In this document: piece after piece, positions 10,464 to 19,059 of the stretch
Layout: every line of letters starts with the position of its first letter
Position numbering within the stretch: the first letter of the stretch is position 1
Assembly: GCF_947493595.1 (NCBI RefSeq)
Contig: NZ_CANLRL010000008.1
Location: forward strand, 164,993-228,992
Reading direction: 5' to 3'
Origin: an uncultured Shimia sp.
GTDB taxonomy: Bacteria; Pseudomonadota; Alphaproteobacteria; Rhodobacterales; Rhodobacteraceae
Length of the DNA: 64,000 bases
Program-made: the position numbers and the translations under genes
Notes under the pieces: model-generated
What the model was told of the DNA's origin: nothing
Seen by the model: the letters and a program-made list of their open reading frames with translations, nothing else
The model's database searches: none

Positions 10464-11489
10464 ATGACCCGGCTCTCTCGACGCAGCTTTATCTTCATGA
10501 CGTTGGCGCTTGCTGCCTGCAAACGTGGCGCAGCGGACCTGTTGTTGAGCGGTCAAACAATGGGCACGACATACACCATTGTGGCGGTCGAGCCGCATAG
10601 CGGTCTGAAAAAAGACGCTCTGAAAGTCGCAATTGATGCGGCGTTACAGGACGTCGACCAGAAAATGTCGAACTGGAACCCGACTTCTGAGATCTCCCAG
10701 ATCAATGCGCTCAAGGCCAATACGCCCTTCTCAATGAGCGCTGACATGTTCACGCTCATGCAAGCTGCTCAAGCAGTGCATCATGCCAGCGACGAACAGT
10801 TTGATCTCACCCTTGGCCCCTTGATTGATCTCTGGGGGTTTGGCGCACAGAAACCGACTGGCCGCGTTCCAGACGCTGCTGCTGTTACATCCGGAATGCA
10901 GTCTGTGGGTCAGTCTGACGCTCTCACGCTCGACGGCAACACACTTACAAAATCCCACGACGACACCCAAATTTACCTCTCGGCTATCGGCAAGGGGTTC
11001 GGGGTTGATCGACTCGGCGACATCGTCAGAAGCTTTGGCGTCACCGACTTTATGGTAGAGATCGGCGGCGATATCATCACGTCCGGCCAAAATGCCGAAG
11101 GACTGCCCTGGCAAATCGCCATAGAAACGCCAGACGCACGTCAGCGCAGCTTTCTTAAGGTTCTCAGCGTGTCCGACTTGGGCATGGCCACATCAGGCGA
11201 CTACCGAAACTACTTCGAACAAGATGGCGTCCGCTACAGCCACATCCTTAATGCGACAACCGGCCGCCCCGTAACCCACGCTACAGCCTCGGTCACGGTT
11301 TTGACCCAAAACGCCATGCTCTCAGACGCCTGGGCAACCGCCCTGTTGGTGCTTGGCCGACAGCGCGGCATGGAAATTGCAGAGCGGCAAAATCTCGCGG
11401 CCTTGTTTATCGACCGTGAGGTCACATCTGGTAAGATGCACTTCAAAACCTACGCCACCGATCAATTCGCCAGCATTCAACACAGCTAA
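10464..11489 (+). CDS. apbE: FAD:protein FMN transferase, lipoprotein form
   Basis: 341 residues. It transfers FMN from FAD to a Thr of target proteins in the periplasm. The N-terminus combines a twin-arginine-like SRRSF with a lipobox LALAAC (Cys19), so the mature protein is probably a membrane-anchored lipoprotein. Family motifs include GTTYTIV, IGKGFGVDRL, EIGGDIITSG, GMATSGDYRNYF and a C-terminal MLSDAWATALLVLG metal site. Divergence from nqrA and the adjacent nqrM point to NqrB and NqrC as the substrates. Confidence 0.96.
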   Translation: MTRLSRRSFIFMTLALAACKRGAADLLLSGQTMGTTYTIVAVEPHSGLKKDALKVAIDAALQDVDQKMSNWNPTSEISQINALKANTPFSMSADMFTLMQAAQAVHHASDEQFDLTLGPLIDLWGFGAQKPTGRVPDAAAVTSGMQSVGQSDALTLDGNTLTKSHDDTQIYLSAIGKGFGVDRLGDIVRSFGVTDFMVEIGGDIITSGQNAEGLPWQIAIETPDARQRSFLKVLSVSDLGMATSGDYRNYFEQDGVRYSHILNATTGRPVTHATASVTVLTQNAMLSDAWATALLVLGRQRGMEIAERQNLAALFIDREVTSGKMHFKTYATDQFASIQHS

Positions 11490-11511
11490 CCTCTTCAAAG
11501 GACACCAAGCG

Positions 11512-11754
11512 ATGGAAACCTTTATGCTCACTTTTGTACTGTTGCTTCTGGTGACGCTTGGAATGGCCGTTGGCGTGATGTTTCGCGGACGCACCATCAA
11601 GGGGTCCTGTGGCGGCTTGAATGCCATCAGCGGCTCAGACAAATGTGTCGTGTGCAGCAAGGACATTGATCCGGACAGCCCGCTACGCGAACGGCTGCAA
11701 TGCCCACGCGCCAAGAAGATGTTAGAACAAATGCAAGAAGACGAACGCACCTAA
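11512..11754 (+). CDS. nqrM: NqrM, Na+-NQR maturation protein (DUF539)
   Basis: 80 residues: one N-terminal membrane helix (MLTFVLLLLVTLGMAVGVMF) followed by a small cytoplasmic part with four cysteines at 33, 45, 48 and 64 (CGGLNAISGSDKCVVC and QCPRAK). The family is needed for assembly of the iron centre between NqrD and NqrE. AAAGGA at 11497-11502 sets the start at ATG 11512. It begins 22 bases after apbE and is very likely cotranscribed with it, giving an nqr maturation operon opposite the structural genes. Confidence 0.95.
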   Translation: METFMLTFVLLLLVTLGMAVGVMFRGRTIKGSCGGLNAISGSDKCVVCSKDIDPDSPLRERLQCPRAKKMLEQMQEDERT

Positions 11755-11790
11755 CCCGCGAACACGTCTCAATGATTAGAAAAGGGCGCC

Positions 11791-11991
11791 TTATCCATTT
11801 GTGGCGAGCGGCACCAAACCAACAATCAATAGGCAAAGAGCCGCGATCAGCCCAAATACCCACAGCTGCCAACGTGGCCCCTCTTCTTTCCAAGCACGAC
11901 GGTAGCGATGGCCTGCAAGGCAAGCCAAAACAAAAAGCACAGTGGCAAGCCACGGCGAAAGCACAACGTCAGGCAAAAGAAAATTCCCCAA
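11791..11991 (-). CDS. Small two-helix membrane protein of unknown function
   Basis: About 66 residues with two hydrophobic helices (SPWLATVLFVLACLAG and LWVFGLIAALCLLIVGLV) joined by a basic loop HRYRRAWKEEGPRW. There is no in-frame ATG; the start would be TTG (11989-11991) or a nearby CTG, and no strong ribosome site is visible. The balanced helix-loop-helix pattern argues for a real gene. Function is unknown. It is convergent with nqrM, 36 bases apart. Confidence 0.5.
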   Translation of the reverse strand: MGNFLLPDVVLSPWLATVLFVLACLAGHRYRRAWKEEGPRWQLWVFGLIAALCLLIVGLVPLATNG

Positions 11992-12055
11992 AAGCAGTTT
12001 CAGCAGTTAGGCTGGACACATAAAGACAGAGAATTTTCTACGCAAGGAGCCCTCA

Positions 12056-12577
12056 ATGCCCAGTTCCTACCAAGCCCCAAACCGCAAGGCTGAGGAAAAA
12101 AACAAAACCATGAGCCAATCCACGAACACAAATACGTCTTCTGACGTGGCAACTGTGCAAAAGGTTCTGGATCAAAAAGGCGGAAGTGTTTTTTCGATTC
12201 GCCCCCAAGACACGCTGGGAGACGCGGTCAAAGTCCTGAAAGAGCGTGGCATTGGTGCCCTTCTGGTCACAGACGCAAATGGCGAATTGAAAGGGATCCT
12301 GTCAGAACGCGATATCGTCCGAAAGCTTGCTGACACACCCGGCCAAACCCTGCCGCAACAAGTGTCTGACGTCATGACCACAGCCGTACAAACGTGCACG
12401 CCTGACGAACCCATGGTGTCCGTTCTGCGACGCATGAATGAAGGGCGTTTCCGCCACATGCCAATTGCTGACGGCTCCGGCCTCATTGGCATGGTAACGA
12501 TTGGCGATTTGGTGAATTACCGTCTTACAGAGCTTGAGCATGAAGCGTTGCAGCTCAAACAGCTCATTGTAGGCTAA
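12056..12577 (+). CDS. CBS-domain pair protein
   Basis: 173 residues containing two CBS domains, roughly 43-100 and 109-168 (GIGALLVTDANGELKGILSE and RHMPIADGSGLIGMVTIGDL). Such pairs bind adenosine nucleotides and act as energy sensors or regulate partner proteins; the partner here is not visible. AAGGAG at 12044-12049, six bases before ATG 12056, supports this start over the ATG at 12110. The gene stands alone; a hairpin at 12602-12623 follows it. Confidence 0.88.
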   Translation: MPSSYQAPNRKAEEKNKTMSQSTNTNTSSDVATVQKVLDQKGGSVFSIRPQDTLGDAVKVLKERGIGALLVTDANGELKGILSERDIVRKLADTPGQTLPQQVSDVMTTAVQTCTPDEPMVSVLRRMNEGRFRHMPIADGSGLIGMVTIGDLVNYRLTELEHEALQLKQLIVG

Positions 12578-12597
12578 AGAAAAATCTGCTCTCAAAT

Positions 12598-12623
12598 AGA
12601 AAAGGGCCGAGTGATCGGCCCTT
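12598..12623 (-). terminator. Terminator of tRNA-Leu
   Basis: AAGGGCCGA (12602-12610) and TCGGCCCTT (12615-12623) form a perfect 9-bp stem with a GTGA loop. On the minus strand the stem runs into TTTTC. It lies about 25 bases after the tRNA 3' end and may also stop read-through from the CBS gene. Confidence 0.8.
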
Positions 12624-12647
12624 GAAAATCAAATCTTTTGAGAGATT

Positions 12648-12734
12648 TGGTGCGGTCGAGAAGACTCGAACTTCCACTCCGGTTAAAGAACAGCGACCTC
12701 AACGCTGCGCGTCTACCAATTCCGCCACGACCGC
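12648..12734 (-). tRNA. tRNA-Leu(GAG)
   Basis: Read on the minus strand it gives an 87-base class II tRNA with acceptor GCGGTCG/CGACCGC, discriminator A and encoded CCA. The anticodon stem CAGCG/CGCTG encloses loop TTGAGGT, so the anticodon is GAG. The D-arm GGTAGACGC and T-arm GTTCGAGTC are normal, and the long variable arm fits leucine. Confidence 0.95.
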
Positions 12735-12937
12735 ACTTGCCCTGGTGGGTGTGGGGCTAATACCGCTGCTGATTGGGGATGTGAAGCAAAAAATGACGAT
12801 GATCCAGAATTTTTCGGGATCCCGCCTACTTCCTTCAAACTTGCCTTGAATTCAAAGCTAAAACCCGGAGAAAGATTGCACCAGCGGCGAGGGGCGCTTA
12901 GGTCACCGGTAAACCGACAGCGGGATGAGGCTCACAA

Positions 12938-13588
12938 ATGGTGGAATGGATTCAATCCGACACTCTAGTCGACTATGACGAAGCGCTCACGTTTATGGAA
13001 CAGCGAGCGGAGGCGATCGCGAAAGGAGAGGCAGAAGAATGCGTTTGGTTTCTGGAGCACCCTCCCCTCTATACAGCAGGCACATCCGCTAAGCGCGAAG
13101 ATTTGACTGATCCAGATCGGTTTCCTGTGTTTGAAGCCAAGCGCGGTGGTCAATATACCTACCACGGACCAGGGCAACGGGTTGTCTATGTGATGCTGGA
13201 CCTGAACAAGCGCGGTAAAGACATTCGCGTCTTTGTGAAACAGCTTGAAACCTGGGTCATTGCAACACTGGCAGAGTTTAACCTGACCGGCGAAATTCGC
13301 GACGGGCGAGTCGGTGTTTGGGTTTCACGTGATGACAAGCCTCTTCAGGCGAACGGTGAAAGAGCAGAAGATAAGATCGCTGCTATTGGTATTCGTCTCA
13401 AAAAGTGGGTGAGCTTTCATGGCATTTCACTCAACGTGGAGCCAGACCTCAGGCACTTTGACGGCATTGTGCCTTGCGGGATTACGGAGCACGGTGTGAC
13501 ATCTTTGGTCGACTTGGGCCTCCCAGTCACAATGGACGACGTAGACGTGGCGCTAAGGCGGCAGTTTGAACAGACTTTTGGCGGCTGA
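12938..13588 (+). CDS. lipB: Lipoyl(octanoyl) transferase
   Basis: 216 residues. It transfers octanoate from acyl carrier protein to the lipoyl domains of pyruvate and 2-oxoglutarate dehydrogenases and the glycine cleavage system. The active-site block [12 protein letters not shown], the lysine region [14 protein letters not shown] and the catalytic cysteine in GIVPCGI are all present. The gene is monocistronic as far as can be seen, with about 200 bases of upstream space after the divergent tRNA-Leu. Confidence 0.96.
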   Translation: MVEWIQSDTLVDYDEALTFMEQRAEAIAKGEAEECVWFLEHPPLYTAGTSAKREDLTDPDRFPVFEAKRGGQYTYHGPGQRVVYVMLDLNKRGKDIRVFVKQLETWVIATLAEFNLTGEIRDGRVGVWVSRDDKPLQANGERAEDKIAAIGIRLKKWVSFHGISLNVEPDLRHFDGIVPCGITEHGVTSLVDLGLPVTMDDVDVALRRQFEQTFGG

Positions 13589-13749
13589 CCAACCTTTTCT
13601 CAAGGGCGTCACCATCCCCTCGGATGCCGAAATGAAAACGAATTGTTAACCACCTCAACGATAGTGTGAGGCTAAGGAACCTCGCCTGTGAAGCTGCCAA
13701 CTTTGCGTGATCCTCACGTGACACAGCGCGCCCTTGGGGAACACGTTTT

Positions 13750-14235
13750 ATGCTGCTGAGAATTGCATTCACCTGCGCATTCATTGCCTTTGCTCCGCTG
13801 TCGGGTGCTATATTGGCAGAAGAATCTGTTGCGAAAATGGATACGTCTCTTCTGCAAGGGTTGGGGAACTTCGACAACGGTCTCGCTGGCACTTTGGCAC
13901 TGACCAACACCGACGAGGCATCCGCTGAAGACGCCCCTCGCCGTCTCGGTCTCTCTCGCTTTGCCAACACAGGCCACACCTCGGAACACGCTGCCAAGCG
14001 CACCGTCAAAGACCGTATCCGCATTCAACTGGAAGACACCGCTATCTATGGCGTGTTCTCCGGCGGCAACCAGCCCGGTGCAACGGATGGTGTTGTCGGC
14101 CTAGGTTTGGAGCGCCCGCTCGACCGGGGGCTTGCGCTGAACCTGGAGCTGTTTCAACCAACCAATCGCGCAAAACACTCCGGTGCTGACAAAGACAACA
14201 CCAAAGCTGCGCTGAAACTTCTCTTTCGCTTCTAA
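13750..14235 (+). CDS. Secreted protein of unknown function
   Basis: 161 residues with a clear signal peptide (hydrophobic to about residue 22, ending SGAILA before EES). The mature part has RLGLSRFANTG, then a C-terminal half rich in alternating hydrophobic residues (IYGVFSGG, GVVGLGLERPL, LALNLELFQP) ending in LLFRF. A terminal aromatic residue and amphipathic strands are typical of outer-membrane beta proteins, but I do not recognise a family. GGGGA precedes the ATG. Opposite-strand frames in this stretch lack such order. Confidence 0.6.
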   Translation: MLLRIAFTCAFIAFAPLSGAILAEESVAKMDTSLLQGLGNFDNGLAGTLALTNTDEASAEDAPRRLGLSRFANTGHTSEHAAKRTVKDRIRIQLEDTAIYGVFSGGNQPGATDGVVGLGLERPLDRGLALNLELFQPTNRAKHSGADKDNTKAALKLLFRF

Positions 14236-14388
14236 GTCGACCAGAGCCAAAGCCGCGCCCGATCGTCGCGGATGGCGTCCAATGGTCCTATTCCAATGGA
14301 AATTGATTTGCACATCGCGCCCCTATGGCTGAAACTCCAGCCGAGGAAATACGCGTCAATTTTTTGAACATCTAACGAGGAATCTCTC

Positions 14389-14832
14389 ATGAAGTTTGTT
14401 GTTGCAGCAGCCACGGCGGCCCTACTTGTCGCTTCGCCCGCCACTGCCGAAGGCGACGTTGAGGCCGGTGAAAAAGGCTTCAAGAAGTGCAAGGCATGCC
14501 ACTCTGTTGTAAATCCGGATGGCGAAGTCTTGTACAAAGGCGGCAAAACCGGCCCCAACCTGTACGGCATTGTTGGTCGCGGCGTTGCCGCTGAAGACTT
14601 CAAATACGGCGCAGGCCTTCTGGAAGCCAAAGACGCTGGTGCCGTTTGGACCGAAGAGATGTTGGTTGCCTACGTGACCGATCCAAAAGCATGGCTGGGT
14701 GACAACGGCTACGCCACAAAGTCCAAGATGTCTTTCAAGCTGAAAAAAGGTGGCGCAGACGTCTTCGCATACCTGGCATCTCTCGCGCCTGCGGTTGAAG
14801 CAGAAGCTGAAGCTGAAGAAAAGTCTGAGTAA
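14389..14832 (+). CDS. Class I c-type cytochrome (c2/c550-like)
   Basis: 147 residues: a signal peptide cleaved after SPATA, a single haem motif CKACH near residue 36, and a methionine ligand in TKSKMSFKL. TGPNLYGIVGR between them is the usual c2/c550 segment. The protein should be periplasmic and carry electrons between the bc1 complex and oxidases such as the aa3-type enzyme whose subunit I is encoded at 28.1-29.8 kb. The acidic tail (EAEAEAEEKSE) is unusual and may affect docking. A strong bidirectional hairpin follows. Confidence 0.92.
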   Translation: MKFVVAAATAALLVASPATAEGDVEAGEKGFKKCKACHSVVNPDGEVLYKGGKTGPNLYGIVGRGVAAEDFKYGAGLLEAKDAGAVWTEEMLVAYVTDPKAWLGDNGYATKSKMSFKLKKGGADVFAYLASLAPAVEAEAEAEEKSE

Positions 14833-14848
14833 GGCTTTCCTTTTCACA

Positions 14849-14889
14849 AAAAAGAGCCCCATGCAGTTGTCACTGCATGGGGCTTTTCT
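14849..14889. terminator. Bidirectional terminator between cytochrome c and pyc
   Basis: AGCCCCATGCAG (14855-14866) pairs perfectly with CTGCATGGGGCT (14873-14884) over a 6-base loop. A T-run follows on the plus strand and an A-run precedes it, so it can serve both convergent genes. Confidence 0.9.
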
Positions 14890-14926
14890 TTTTAGGATAC
14901 ACCTTTTGCACACAGGTGCATGCCAG

Positions 14927-17900
14927 TCACTCTAGTTCGATCAACAAATCTTTGGCATCGATCTGTCCACCGGCTGCGGAGTGTACAGCTTTGATTGTAG
15001 CATCACGTTCCGCATGGATGCCCGTTTCCATTTTCATGGCTTCGATTGTGAGCAGCAAGTCGCCTTCTTTGACCTGTGCACCAGCAGCCACCGCCACAGA
15101 AGCGACAACCCCTGGCATGGGCGCACCGATATGATTGGCGTTGCCAACTTCGGCTTTCGGCCTTGCAGCGGTGGACGCCTTGACCAGACGGTTGGGCACA
15201 CGGATCACACGGGGCTGGCCATTGAGTTCGAAGAAGACTTTGACTTCACCGTTTTCGTCAGTTTCACCAATGGCTTGCAGACGAATTTCCAGCGTCTTGC
15301 CTGGATCAATCTCAGCGGTGATCTCGTCGCCGGGATCCATACCGTAGAAAAAGGTTTTGGTGGGCAGCGCGCGCACCGGACCATATTGGCGGTGACGGCC
15401 CATGTAATCGAGGAAGACTTTTGGATACATCAGGTATCCGTTCAGATCTTCATCATCGACTTCAAACCCTTCTAGCAGACCAGAAAGCTCTGCACGCGAT
15501 TCTTCGAGGTCAATTGGCTTGAGATGTTTGCCTGGACGCTCGGTGTTTGGTTTCTCACCTTTGAGCACCTTGTCGATGATCGCGGAAGGGAAGCCACCGT
15601 GCGGCTGACCAAGATTGCCGCGCATCATGTCCACAACCGAATCCGGAAAGGCCAGATCGGTCTTGGGATCTTCAACCTCGTCACGTGTCAGACCTTGAGA
15701 GACCATCATCAACGCCATGTCGCCCACAACTTTGGAGGACGGCGTGACTTTCACAATGTCACCAAACATCTGGTTCACATCTGCATAGGTCTGCGCGACC
15801 TCGTGCCAGCGCTCTTCCAGGCCAAGGCTGCGCGCCTGTGCCTTTAGATTGGTGAACTGACCGCCAGGCATCTCGTGCAGGTAGACCTCAGAAGCAGGCG
15901 CTGCGAGACCACTTTCAAACGCTGCGTATTGCGCGCGCACACCTTCCCAATAGTCGCTGACTTCACGCACAGCCTTGATATCAAGGCCTGTGTCGCGATC
16001 CGTATTACGTGTAGCCTCTACAATCGACCCCAAGCATGGTTGGGATGTGCCGCCAGAAAAGGCGTCCATAGCCGCGTCCACAGCATCTACGCCAGCATCC
16101 GTCGCGGCCAGAATAGTGGCGCCTGCGATGCCAGATGTGTCATGTGTGTGGAAGTGAATTGGCAGACCAACCTCTTCCTTCAGCGCTTTGATCAGAACCC
16201 GCGCGGAGGCTGGCTTCAACAAGCCCGCCATATCCTTAAGCCCCAACACATGCGCGCCCGCGGCTTCAAGCTCTTTGGCCATGGACACGTAGTAGTTCAC
16301 GTCATACTTGGCGCGGTTTGGATCGAGAATGTCACCGGTGTAGCAGATAGTGCCTTCGCAGACCTTGCCGCTCTCAACCACCGCATCCATTGCGACACGC
16401 ATGTTTTCCACCCAGTTGAGGCTGTCAAACACGCGGAACACATCCACACCGGTATCTGCGGCCTGTTTCACAAAGGCCTGAACCACGTTGTCAGGGTAGT
16501 TGGTGTAACCCACGCCATTGGAGGCGCGCAGCAGCATTTGGGTCATCACGTTCGGCATGGCGGCGCGCAGATCGCGCAGACGCTGCCACGGACATTCCTG
16601 CAAGAAGCGATACGCCACATCAAATGTCGCGCCACCCCAACATTCGACCGAAAACAAATCAGACAGGTTCGCAGCATAAGACGGCGCAACCTTAATCATG
16701 TCGATCGAACGCATGCGGGTCGCGAGCAACGATTGGTGTCCGTCGCGCATGGTGGTGTCGGTCAAAAGAAGTTTTTTCTGCGCCTTCATCCAATCCGCGA
16801 CCGCTTGCGCCCCCTGCTCTTCCAAGAGATTACGCGTGCCCGGCTTGACCGTGCCATGCTTCGCTGGTGGCACAGGCTCTCTCAAATCAGCGGGCGGCAG
16901 AGGGCGGTCGGCTGTTTCAGGATGCCCATTCACAGAAATATCTGCGATATAGGTCAGCACCTTAGTGCCCCGATCGCGACGTTTCTCGAAGTTAAACAAC
17001 TCCTCGGTCTCATCAATAAACTTGGTAGTGTATTGATTGTTGAGGAAGGTTGGGTGCTTCAACAGGTTTTCCACAAACGCAATGTTGGTGGACACACCGC
17101 GCACACGGAATTCACGCAATGCGCGGTCCATGCGGGCAATCGCCTTTTCCGGCGTCGGAGCCCAGGCCGTCACTTTGGTCAGCAGAGAATCGTAGTAACG
17201 GGTGATCACGCCACCTGCGTAAGCCGTCCCCCCATCCAAACGGATACCCATACCTGTCGCAGAACGATACGCCGTGATGCGGCCGTAATCCGGGATGAAG
17301 TTATTTTGCGGATCTTCCGTGGTCACACGGGTTTGCAGAGCGTGGCCATTCAGGCGGATGTCGTACTGGCTGGATTTACCCGTGGCCTCGGCCAGAGATT
17401 TACCTTCTGCGATCAGGATTTGCGCCTGAACGATATCGATACCGGTGACTTCCTCAGTCACAGTGTGCTCCACCTGCACCCGCGGGTTAACTTCGATGAA
17501 GTAGAACTTGCCGCTTTCCATATCCATCAGGAACTCAACGGTGCCAGCGCATTCGTAGTTCACATGGGCACAGATCTTGCGACCCAGTTCACAGATTTCC
17601 TCACGCTGCGCTTCGGAGAGATACGGCGCCGGCGCGCGTTCTACCACTTTCTGGTTACGGCGCTGAACAGAACAATCGCGCTCATAGAGATGGTAGATGT
17701 TGCCTTTGGTGTCCCCGAGGATTTGCACCTCAACGTGACGTGCACGGGTGATCATCTTTTCGAGATAACCTTCGCCGTTGCCAAAGGCAGCTTCCGCCTC
17801 ACGACGGCCTTCAAGCACCTTCTCTTCCAGCTCGTCTTCGCCAAAAATCGGGCGCATACCCCGACCGCCGCCGCCCCAGGATGCTTTTAACATCAGGGGA

Positions 17901-18367
17901 TAGCCAACTGCAGCGGCCTCTTTCTTGATGGCGTCCATGTCGTCACCAAGCACCTCGGTGGCAGGAATAACCGGCACGCCCGCGTCAATGGCGACGTTTC
18001 GCGCCGACGCCTTGTCGCCCAGTGCGCGCATGGTTTCGGCTTTAGGGCCAATAAAGGTGATGCCGTTTGCCGCACAAGCATCCACAAAGTCCGGGTTCTC
18101 GGACAGCAGCCCGTAGCCCGGGTGGATCGCATCTGCGCCGCACTCTTTGGCCACGCGGATGATCTCATCAATGCTCAGATAGGCAGCAACCGGGCCCATT
18201 CCTTCGCCAATGCGATAGGCTTCGTCCGCTTTGAAACGGTGAAGACCCAATTTGTCTTCCTCCGCAAAGACCGCCACGGTCTTCTTACCCATCTCGTTTG
18301 CAGCCCGCATCACACGGATCGCAATCTCGCCACGGTTGGCTATCAGGATTTTGGAAAATTCAGGCAT
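14927..18367 (-). CDS. pyc: Pyruvate carboxylase
   Basis: 1146 residues, the full length of the single-chain enzyme that makes oxaloacetate from pyruvate, bicarbonate and ATP. Domains in order: biotin carboxylase (KILIANRGEIAIRV, then the ATP-grasp glycine loop SWGGGGRGMR), carboxyltransferase (LLTDTTMRDGHQSLLATRM) and C-terminal biotin carrier with the biotinylated lysine in EAMKME. An AGGGGA ribosome site favours ATG 18367 over the in-frame ATG at 18391. It supplies the anaplerotic flux expected when pyruvate comes from the Entner-Doudoroff genes at the window start. Confidence 0.97.
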   Translation of the reverse strand: MPEFSKILIANRGEIAIRVMRAANEMGKKTVAVFAEEDKLGLHRFKADEAYRIGEGMGPVAAYLSIDEIIRVAKECGADAIHPGYGLLSENPDFVDACAANGITFIGPKAETMRALGDKASARNVAIDAGVPVIPATEVLGDDMDAIKKEAAAVGYPLMLKASWGGGGRGMRPIFGEDELEEKVLEGRREAEAAFGNGEGYLEKMITRARHVEVQILGDTKGNIYHLYERDCSVQRRNQKVVERAPAPYLSEAQREEICELGRKICAHVNYECAGTVEFLMDMESGKFYFIEVNPRVQVEHTVTEEVTGIDIVQAQILIAEGKSLAEATGKSSQYDIRLNGHALQTRVTTEDPQNNFIPDYGRITAYRSATGMGIRLDGGTAYAGGVITRYYDSLLTKVTAWAPTPEKAIARMDRALREFRVRGVSTNIAFVENLLKHPTFLNNQYTTKFIDETEELFNFEKRRDRGTKVLTYIADISVNGHPETADRPLPPADLREPVPPAKHGTVKPGTRNLLEEQGAQAVADWMKAQKKLLLTDTTMRDGHQSLLATRMRSIDMIKVAPSYAANLSDLFSVECWGGATFDVAYRFLQECPWQRLRDLRAAMPNVMTQMLLRASNGVGYTNYPDNVVQAFVKQAADTGVDVFRVFDSLNWVENMRVAMDAVVESGKVCEGTICYTGDILDPNRAKYDVNYYVSMAKELEAAGAHVLGLKDMAGLLKPASARVLIKALKEEVGLPIHFHTHDTSGIAGATILAATDAGVDAVDAAMDAFSGGTSQPCLGSIVEATRNTDRDTGLDIKAVREVSDYWEGVRAQYAAFESGLAAPASEVYLHEMPGGQFTNLKAQARSLGLEERWHEVAQTYADVNQMFGDIVKVTPSSKVVGDMALMMVSQGLTRDEVEDPKTDLAFPDSVVDMMRGNLGQPHGGFPSAIIDKVLKGEKPNTERPGKHLKPIDLEESRAELSGLLEGFEVDDEDLNGYLMYPKVFLDYMGRHRQYGPVRALPTKTFFYGMDPGDEITAEIDPGKTLEIRLQAIGETDENGEVKVFFELNGQPRVIRVPNRLVKASTAARPKAEVGNANHIGAPMPGVVASVAVAAGAQVKEGDLLLTIEAMKMETGIHAERDATIKAVHSAAGGQIDAKDLLIELE

Positions 18368-18593
18368 CGGCAGGTGTCCCCTCTTTGGCACTGTCGGTGT
18401 TTGGACGAATTGCTACAAGCATGCCGCGTCGCAGCGCAATACCCACTGACCCTGATTCTGAAATATTTCTGTTACATTTTGTACTCGAGTTGTTTCCGAA
18501 CGGAATAAAACTACCGTGAACGGCGGTTTTGCGCAGTTGAATTGCGCAAAGTCTCACGCCATCTGCGTAACAATCAAAATATGGAATGTAAAA

Positions 18594-19055
18594 ATGCTGA
18601 CCCGTCGTCGCTTCTCTTTTTCCCTTGCCGCACTTTCTTTGATCCCAGTCGACGCACTGGCAAACCCCAAAACACTCACAGCGGAGGAGGCTTTCTCCCG
18701 CATGCGATCTGGCGAGTTGATCCTGATTGACGTGCGCACACCACAAGAATGGCAAGACAGCGGCGTGGCCGAAGGCGCCTGGCCACTCGACATGCGCGAG
18801 CCCGACTTTGGCCGTTGGATCATGGCGGTTCTGGAGCGTAATCCCAACCACCAGGTCGCCGTGATTTGTCGAAGCGGCAACCGCAGCGGCCGGTTGATGG
18901 GCGTTTTTGCGCAAAACGGCATTGATGGGACGTTGGACGTAACCGAAGGCATGTTGGGAGGCCCGCGCGGCAAGGGGTGGATTCCATCCGGCCTACCAAC
19001 GGTAAACGCTCAAACCGCGTTTGAGGCCATGCCAAAGGATCTGACCGCCAAATAG
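18594..19055 (+). CDS. Rhodanese-domain protein with a twin-arginine-like signal
   Basis: 153 residues. The N-terminus MLTRRRFSFSLAALSLIPVD looks like a Tat signal, so the protein is probably exported folded to the periplasm. The single rhodanese domain has LIDVRTPQEWQDSG and the active-site loop CRSGNRSGRL with the sulfur-accepting cysteine. A sulfurtransferase or thiol-handling role is likely, but the substrate is unknown. ATG 18594 was chosen because it begins the signal; a longer frame to 18516 adds non-signal residues. It is convergent with the hydroxyacid dehydrogenase gene. Confidence 0.85.
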   Translation: MLTRRRFSFSLAALSLIPVDALANPKTLTAEEAFSRMRSGELILIDVRTPQEWQDSGVAEGAWPLDMREPDFGRWIMAVLERNPNHQVAVICRSGNRSGRLMGVFAQNGIDGTLDVTEGMLGGPRGKGWIPSGLPTVNAQTAFEAMPKDLTAK

Positions 19056-19059
19056 TAAA

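Noticed and set aside
12622..12849. Small plus-strand open frame
   Set aside because: It runs across the tRNA-Leu gene on the other strand and has no ribosome site.
13527..14028. Minus-strand frames opposite the secreted protein at 13750-14235
   Set aside because: The plus frame has a clear signal peptide and ribosome site; the minus frames lack both and run into the lipB 3' end.
15875..17890. 671-codon open frame on the plus strand
   Set aside because: It is antisense to pyruvate carboxylase, whose domains and active sites are complete on the minus strand; the plus frame has no recognisable domain.
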